Part shown: positions 58,810 to 64,000 of the stretch, one piece after another
How the letters are laid out: each line of letters starts with the position of its first letter
Numbering within the stretch: position 1 is the first letter of the stretch
From: Albugo candida
Taxonomy: Eukaryota; Oomycota; Peronosporomycetes; Albuginales; Albuginaceae
Length of the DNA: 64,000 nt
Assembly: GCA_905220665.1 (NCBI GenBank)
Contig: CAJNAR010000157.1
Coordinates: 248,001 to 312,000, forward strand
Direction of reading: 5' to 3'
Notes under the pieces: generated by a model
What the model saw: the letters and a program-made list of their open reading frames with translations, nothing else
What the model was told of the DNA's origin: nothing
Databases searched by the model: none
Made by a program: the position numbers and the translations under genes

Positions 58810-61800
58810 TCACACGTGCGACACAGCTCGAGTCTCTCTCCATTGATTGTTTGGATATATCTTCAAATCGAGTTTCTCGGCAGTCTCAAAGGTGGTGGAA
58901 TCATCGCCATTGTTCATTCCTTTGAAAACGCATGCTTCGATGTACTCTTGTCTTCTCATCAATTGCGTCAATTCCTCTTCTTCTTTGGGGATCATTCGAG
59001 AGATGAGAAGCACGAGAAACAATCCAACTTGACAGCATACGATGTAGATACACGCTCGATTTGTGACTGACAATTCAAAATCAAAAAGTTGATCTGCAGT
59101 GTACAAGACGATAGCCGAGTTTGTTCCAATGGCGATGATTATCATGATACGAAGAATGTAAAACCAAGCACCAATGTCTTTCGCCGGGTGTGGAAACGGT
59201 CTTCGATGAACATAACAAAGCTTGACTGCATCCACGTGGACTTCAGCGACATTGTTCACGAAAGCGAGCAATGGTGTTAATGGAAAAGCCACGACAAATA
59301 GTGTGACAAAACCGAACTGAATGATGAGTTCGTTGTAATCTTCAAATGCTTCGTTTCTTTCATAAGGGATCAATTTCGCCTGTTTTTCGACGATATTGTG
59401 TCGCGAATTTGTTTCATCATTTGTGTCGTCAGAATACGATGTCCCTTTTTTGAATGCTTTACGCTCTTGAAACAAAGCAAATTGGTGCTTGAGATATGGA
59501 ATGACGACCTCGAGTGTGTTCCCAATCACGATTCGAATCAAAAATAGAACCAACAATTGATCACGGAGCTCTTGCATGCAGTTGTCTTTAATGCATTGGC
59601 CTTCAATAGATCGCTTGAAGAATGCAATGTAGAAAAATGACGCAAAGGAATTGCAAAACTGAAACAGAAATACTTTCCAGATGAGATGATTTTCGTACTC
59701 AAACTCTGTTCGATGATTTTCCCAGTCGTTCAGATTTATGGCTACCCAGCGATAGACAGAGTTGAATGCGAGAATCTGAACGGCATTGATGCCGGTGACC
59801 ACCAAAGTCAAGGGCTTCTTGTATCCGGCGGTGATGTCCATTCCAAATAGACGACCGTCGTTGATCCAGAATTTCAAAAAAAATAGAAAAACCAATGCTA
59901 TGAGCACAATGGCGACCATCGCTATAACTACCGCTACAGATATGGCAAACGTACGACGACGTCGTAATTTACTTGGATACGTCAATTCTTCATCGTCAGT
60001 TTTTGGATTGTAGCTTTTTACCCCACGAAACTGCGGTCGGTATTTCGAGTGAATGTTGGAGTGGTAGTACCCCCATGCGGCATTCAGCACTGCGTTTTTC
60101 TTCTTCCAGACTTCAGCAACCAGCGTTCCCCAAATTACTATGAAGACAGCAAATGCTATCAGGATGTACGGCTGCACTGATTTATTTTTTTCCTTGATGC
60201 TAACGGACAAGTTTCGAATCCCAACAATCTCTGTGATGATGCCTGCAATCGTTGCTATAAGCAGAAGCTTGGTGTAGAAACCAAGCCAAGCAAAGTAAAT
60301 GGCGACCTTTTCACCAAAGTAAAATCGGATTTTCTGCACCGGCTGATGAACCATAGACCAACGCAGAGCCCAAGTTGCTCGGAGATCGGAAAGAGCGACT
60401 GGGTCATGCATTGCAAATGCCGACTCCAGATACTTTGATACTTGCAGCGCATCCACGTTAATGTGCCGGCTCACAATACTAGACGTCAAACGTATCCGAT
60501 CTTTCTGTGCAAAAAGTGTTTCCTCCCTGATACCGTTCCACTCAATGGGATATCGACGATAGTATGGCTGGTAAATACCCTCGCTTTTATATTCCGCATA
60601 TGGAGCAAAGTAAGTCATTGGGTCGTACGCTTGTGCGAGCATCCATATTTTCCGAAACCAGGATCCTGTATTGATCTCTTCTTTACGGCGTTCCAACAAG
60701 TTTGTCGACGCGGTGAGATGATGCTGGCTGTCTGCTTCTTCAGTGTGTCCCCATTTCTTCAAAGCCTTATAAAGTTTTGGATGGTACTGTTCACCTTCTC
60801 TATTCAGCAAAGGATCTACCTCAGGGAAAGATCCAGACGCTTTTTCTGGATATCGCCTCGTTTTTTCCAAATGATGTATCGAGTTTATCCAATCACTTTT
60901 CGTGAGTTCAGCGTTGAGGAGCTCTATTTTGCTTTGGTGTTGAGAGTTGTCGAATGGTTTATTGCTCACTTGTAGCTTGTAGCCAATACGATCCGCTTCC
61001 ATTCTCAAATCACTGTCATCTGCTCTTATCGTCATGAAAATTTCGTCACCGTCACAGCTGAGAAACATCCGCGTTGTGAGCCCACAGGTCACTTGAAGGC
61101 GTCTAGCCATTGCTGAAGCCACCAGCTCCGAGAAAATCAATTGTGTCGTATTTTCAGTTGAGCCTGTGAAAGCTTGATACTCCTTCTCAAGCTTTTTCTG
61201 TTCCGATTGAAAATGCTCACTAAACTCGTGGAAAAGCGACATTCGATCATGATGATCGACGTGAGATTCACTGATAAAGCAGCGTTTGGTGCGTAAGACC
61301 CGATGAAAAGCATCGGAGACAAGGTATCCGACTTTTCTACTCTTATCTTCATCGATTCCCAGCATCAAAGCGACAAAAGCACCCATAGAATACTCGTTCG
61401 AATCCTTCCTTTCTCCTCCAGTTTGGCGAGCGAATATCAGCACCATATCGTGATCATATAAATACGCTCGATCGGAATTTTCCGGATACAGTGAATGAAA
61501 TCCTGACCCAGTTTTCTGTAGCAGTCGATGTGAGAAATCGTTTGACACTTGTGTAGAAGTCATGGACGATATTTCAGGCACTGCGGGATATTTCATGCTA
61601 AGTTCCGCTATAGATGGTCCCATGTCAATGTCTAGGGCGGCGGAATCGAGTGAAGGCGACTCCATTGATCGGTACGGTTGGCGATACCGCTGGCTATCTC
61701 GTGCATCATTTTCTGGAACTTGAGAAGTCTCGCTGAGCGAATATTGTGAAGACATGGAGGATGGTAATGTTTCTAATATGGGAGCGTCACTATCGCGCTT

Positions 61801-61836
61801 GAAATAACGACCAGCCAGACCTCTTGCTTTGTTCAT
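58810..61836 (-). CDS. TMEM16/anoctamin family channel or lipid scramblase
   Basis: A single exon of 1008 aa. The N-terminal about 520 residues are cytosolic and include FHRVLRTKRCFISES and MSLFHEFSEHFQSEQK; the family's PH-like dimerisation fold is expected here. Ten hydrophobic segments follow, starting at VAIYFAWLGFYTKLLLIATI. The Ca2+-binding segments of TM7 and TM8 are kept (YNELIIQFGFVTLF, NNVAEVHVDAVKL), so the protein is likely Ca2+-gated. Cys-rich loop GQCIKDNCMQELRDQ precedes a membrane segment. TMEM16 members scramble lipids or conduct chloride. Its start lies about 50 bp from the edge of repeat copy B, so the promoter may lie inside the repeat. Confidence 0.93.
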   Translation of the reverse strand: MNKARGLAGRYFKRDSDAPILETLPSSMSSQYSLSETSQVPENDARDSQRYRQPYRSMESPSLDSAALDIDMGPSIAELSMKYPAVPEISSMTSTQVSNDFSHRLLQKTGSGFHSLYPENSDRAYLYDHDMVLIFARQTGGERKDSNEYSMGAFVALMLGIDEDKSRKVGYLVSDAFHRVLRTKRCFISESHVDHHDRMSLFHEFSEHFQSEQKKLEKEYQAFTGSTENTTQLIFSELVASAMARRLQVTCGLTTRMFLSCDGDEIFMTIRADDSDLRMEADRIGYKLQVSNKPFDNSQHQSKIELLNAELTKSDWINSIHHLEKTRRYPEKASGSFPEVDPLLNREGEQYHPKLYKALKKWGHTEEADSQHHLTASTNLLERRKEEINTGSWFRKIWMLAQAYDPMTYFAPYAEYKSEGIYQPYYRRYPIEWNGIREETLFAQKDRIRLTSSIVSRHINVDALQVSKYLESAFAMHDPVALSDLRATWALRWSMVHQPVQKIRFYFGEKVAIYFAWLGFYTKLLLIATIAGIITEIVGIRNLSVSIKEKNKSVQPYILIAFAVFIVIWGTLVAEVWKKKNAVLNAAWGYYHSNIHSKYRPQFRGVKSYNPKTDDEELTYPSKLRRRRTFAISVAVVIAMVAIVLIALVFLFFLKFWINDGRLFGMDITAGYKKPLTLVVTGINAVQILAFNSVYRWVAINLNDWENHRTEFEYENHLIWKVFLFQFCNSFASFFYIAFFKRSIEGQCIKDNCMQELRDQLLVLFLIRIVIGNTLEVVIPYLKHQFALFQERKAFKKGTSYSDDTNDETNSRHNIVEKQAKLIPYERNEAFEDYNELIIQFGFVTLFVVAFPLTPLLAFVNNVAEVHVDAVKLCYVHRRPFPHPAKDIGAWFYILRIMIIIAIGTNSAIVLYTADQLFDFELSVTNRACIYIVCCQVGLFLVLLISRMIPKEEEELTQLMRRQEYIEACVFKGMNNGDDSTTFETAEKLDLKIYPNNQWRETRAVSHV

Positions 61837-61886
61837 ATATGAAGAAGAAATTCAGAGAGAAATAAAAGCGTTACAAATTCATTGAT

Positions 61887-64000
61887 AGAGGTAGCTGAAC
61901 TCAAGGGAAACATGCGATAAGCGAGGGTTATATATTATGACAATATGGTGCATCTCTTTATGGAAATCTCTATACCGCAAGAAAGATTCCGAGTTTTCTA
62001 TTGACAGAACAACATATAACTTTGCGAGTATCTGATTACATAAACGTGATAGTCATGCTCGCATCAAGTCCCTTCTATTCTAGACTTTTGATGTCTTTCA
62101 GCATCAAATCGACAGGATTCGTGTATGAATTGATCTCATTTGTTGATATACTTGGGATATCAGCAAATCGGATCAATTGAAACGAGAGTTTTGACGAATC
62201 CATTGCCGAGGCACGTTAAAGCTTCTCCATCTCATCGCCACGCAGAAATTCCGCAAAGAGACCAGACTTAGATTTAATTGATGGAGAAGATGGAGAATCT
62301 GGCGAGGAAACTCAAGGATGTCTGGAATCACTTTAAAAAAAATCAGCTAACGTTAACATGTTTACCCTACTCGAAGAAATTTTTGACACTGTGATTGATA
62401 CGGTCTGCAGCATCGTAAGTGCGGTTCGAACAAAGATCCGGCAGTGGCTTGGATATACAATCAACCGTGTGGTGGAAGTGGAGGAGGCGGCTGTGATTAT
62501 TGCCCGTAAGGCAACTGAAAAGGTGGCTACCGAGATGTTGGTGGTCGTGGGAAAGGTGGTGGCAATCGAATATTTGGAGGACAACTACAAGCGAATGATG
62601 TTGAGCTATCAGGGATGCATCAACCTAATTCAATGGCTGTGTTGGGTTTGGGACATTGCACGTCAAATTGAATCGGTGCTACGGTGGGCTCGTTGGAAAA
62701 AGTGGCGTCTAACAACGTGCACTCGTCGTTACAAAAGAGATGCGGGAATGTGGGGATCAACGTATTGGGGGTATCTTTGCAAATCCACAAACTGGAAAGA
62801 GTGGAACGTTAAACACATTCCAATGCGATTTCGAATCAAGTAACAAGCTTGGAACGTGTACCGACAGAATGGTACACGACCAATGTGATGGTACCGTTTC
62901 AAAGTTTTGCTGTATTGTTTGAGTTTTTTGTGCTGCGATCTATTGGAACGATTGAGAGTGGCGGCGACACTTTGAAGTCTTCGCCCATCATTTGCGGCTA
63001 CTACCATCTACCAACCATAGAGCATTCAAAGAGAGAATAATCCGTCTCAGCACTCCATAGTAATCAACAAGACGTCGAAAAAGCTGGAACACTATAAGCT
63101 CCAAGCAGTGGTTTGGAAGAAATTAAACGTTTATTTGTATTGAAAGCATGCACAGTCATTCAATGTTCACCTGCTATTCAACTTTCATTCAGTCTCAACA
63201 TCTACGATTGCTGTGGTGTACAACCGGTCACCGTATACGAAAGAATGGCTGATGTTGCACAGAATCGCATATGACGTGAAGATGTATCCAGCAAAGACCT
63301 CGCAAGATACTTACAATACTAAATTGGATGGTGAAAAGCTGTTTATTCACAAAGCCCGCCGAGCGCGGCCTACTTGAAGTACCATTATCAGAAATGTCTG
63401 CTGACGGCAAAAGTGCTTTGAAAATCATTTGAGAACGGCGTTGCTGCTAATGGGTTGCTTGTACTGTCCCACTAATGATTTGAGAGCATTTTGTTCGCGG
63501 TTTCACAGCTTGAACGTCGAGACAAACGGACAGAATGATGTGCCATAGGATGGTACGATAGGAATATTCTTTCGTTTTCATGGAATTCTCCGTGTGCGTA
63601 TCTTTGATGCACTATTGGTTCCTTAGTGTTGCACGAAGCGGTAGAGGTCGCAAATTTATGTGAGAAATAAAGAATTGTAAAAATCATTAAAATCGACGCC
63701 ATGAGATGCTCACAATCTTATCGATATCACCGACACGAGTCAAATGATCCAGAAACCATCAAGATTAGTGTCATAATAACTATATGCTGAAGGGCTTCCT
63801 CATTTCCGGCGATAGCCAGCACGTCCGCAAAAAGAGAACAATGGACTATGCGTTCCGTCGGATCCTCTCAGCGTCGTTTATCTCGTTAGTGAGAAAGAAT
63901 AACGGGTCGACGTGAAACTCGAGGAGCACTCGTGACCTTAAGCGCTCTCTTCGGTCTTCTTTCGCTCACCAGACCATCTCTTTGACGATGACCACGGGGG
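61887..64000 (+). repeat. Copy B of the >2.1 kb dispersed repeat, truncated by the window
   Basis: It aligns in reverse complement with 17961-20108. The left boundary is sharp near 61887, about 50 bp upstream of the TMEM16 start codon. It continues to the last base of the window, so its far end is unknown. It carries the intact 161-codon frame. It lies in inverted orientation to copy A, with about 41.8 kb of genes between. Confidence 0.8.
62358..62843 (+). CDS. Repeat-borne hypothetical protein, copy B
   Basis: The 161-codon frame matches the one at 19153-19638 over its full length with 7 substitutions and no indel. The product is amphipathic with a Trp- and Lys/Arg-rich C-terminal half and no recognised domain. 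A T-rich/A-rich stretch (TTTAAAAAAAATCAGC) lies just upstream. Whether it is translated is unknown. Confidence 0.4.
   Translation: MFTLLEEIFDTVIDTVCSIVSAVRTKIRQWLGYTINRVVEVEEAAVIIARKATEKVATEMLVVVGKVVAIEYLEDNYKRMMLSYQGCINLIQWLCWVWDIARQIESVLRWARWKKWRLTTCTRRYKRDAGMWGSTYWGYLCKSTNWKEWNVKHIPMRFRIK

Overview
This is a compact eukaryotic chromosome segment, protein-coding throughout its genic parts: histones, RPA1, a MSI1/RBBP4-type WD protein, a SUN-domain protein, SYF1, coilin, LSH/DDM1, TMEM16 and other nuclear genes. Introns are very short (about 46-96 bp, mostly 47-71), begin GT (one begins GC), and I could place most of them by keeping protein-family alignments in frame. Intergenic gaps are often under 250 bp and in one case 3 bp. 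The style (dense genes, ~50 bp introns, moderate GC, no polyprotein or bacterial signals) fits an oomycete with a small genome; an Albugo-like white rust is my guess, but nothing in the window proves the genus.

Layout. 1-14.5 kb: a RING-H2 ligase, a secreted CUB/trypsin-like protease, linker histone H1, a divergent H4/H3 pair with a CCAAT-rich promoter, RPA1 (5 exons, one GC-AG intron), a SIL1-type ER nucleotide exchange factor ending in HEEL, a TLDc-domain protein and an RBBP4/MSI1 histone chaperone. Chromatin and replication genes are concentrated here. 14.5-21.3 kb: a gene-poor block with a foldback palindrome and one copy of a >2.1 kb repeat. 21.3-35.9 kb: a single-exon fusion of a phosphopantothenate-cysteine ligase-like domain, a class-3 lipase and four zinc knuckles; a SUN-domain protein; a FAR1-like DNA-binding protein; a beta-hydroxyacid dehydrogenase; a COPI-associated-type membrane protein; a CDP-alcohol phosphotransferase; a tail-anchored coiled-coil protein; and a DONSON homologue. 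37.2-43.4 kb: branched-chain ketoacid dehydrogenase E1 alpha, an unrecognised multi-exon gene with an RPA-binding-like helix, and an active-site-intact myotubularin. 43.6-61.8 kb: SYF1/XAB2, a Qb-SNARE (8 exons), a small membrane protein, HEATR6, coilin, LSH/DDM1, a coiled-coil protein and a TMEM16 scramblase/channel.

The right edge (61.9-64.0 kb) carries an inverted copy of the repeat at 18-20 kb, so about 42 kb of genes is bracketed by an inverted repeat. The copies share an intact 161-codon reading frame. No rRNA, tRNA or CRISPR was seen.

The most unusual items are the PPCS-lipase-zinc-knuckle fusion, the bracketing repeat with its conserved reading frame, the glycine-rich insertion inside the myotubularin GRAM domain, and the unidentified gene at 39-40.4 kb. 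Exon coordinates were derived by hand from reading frame and splice-site logic; they have not been checked against transcripts.
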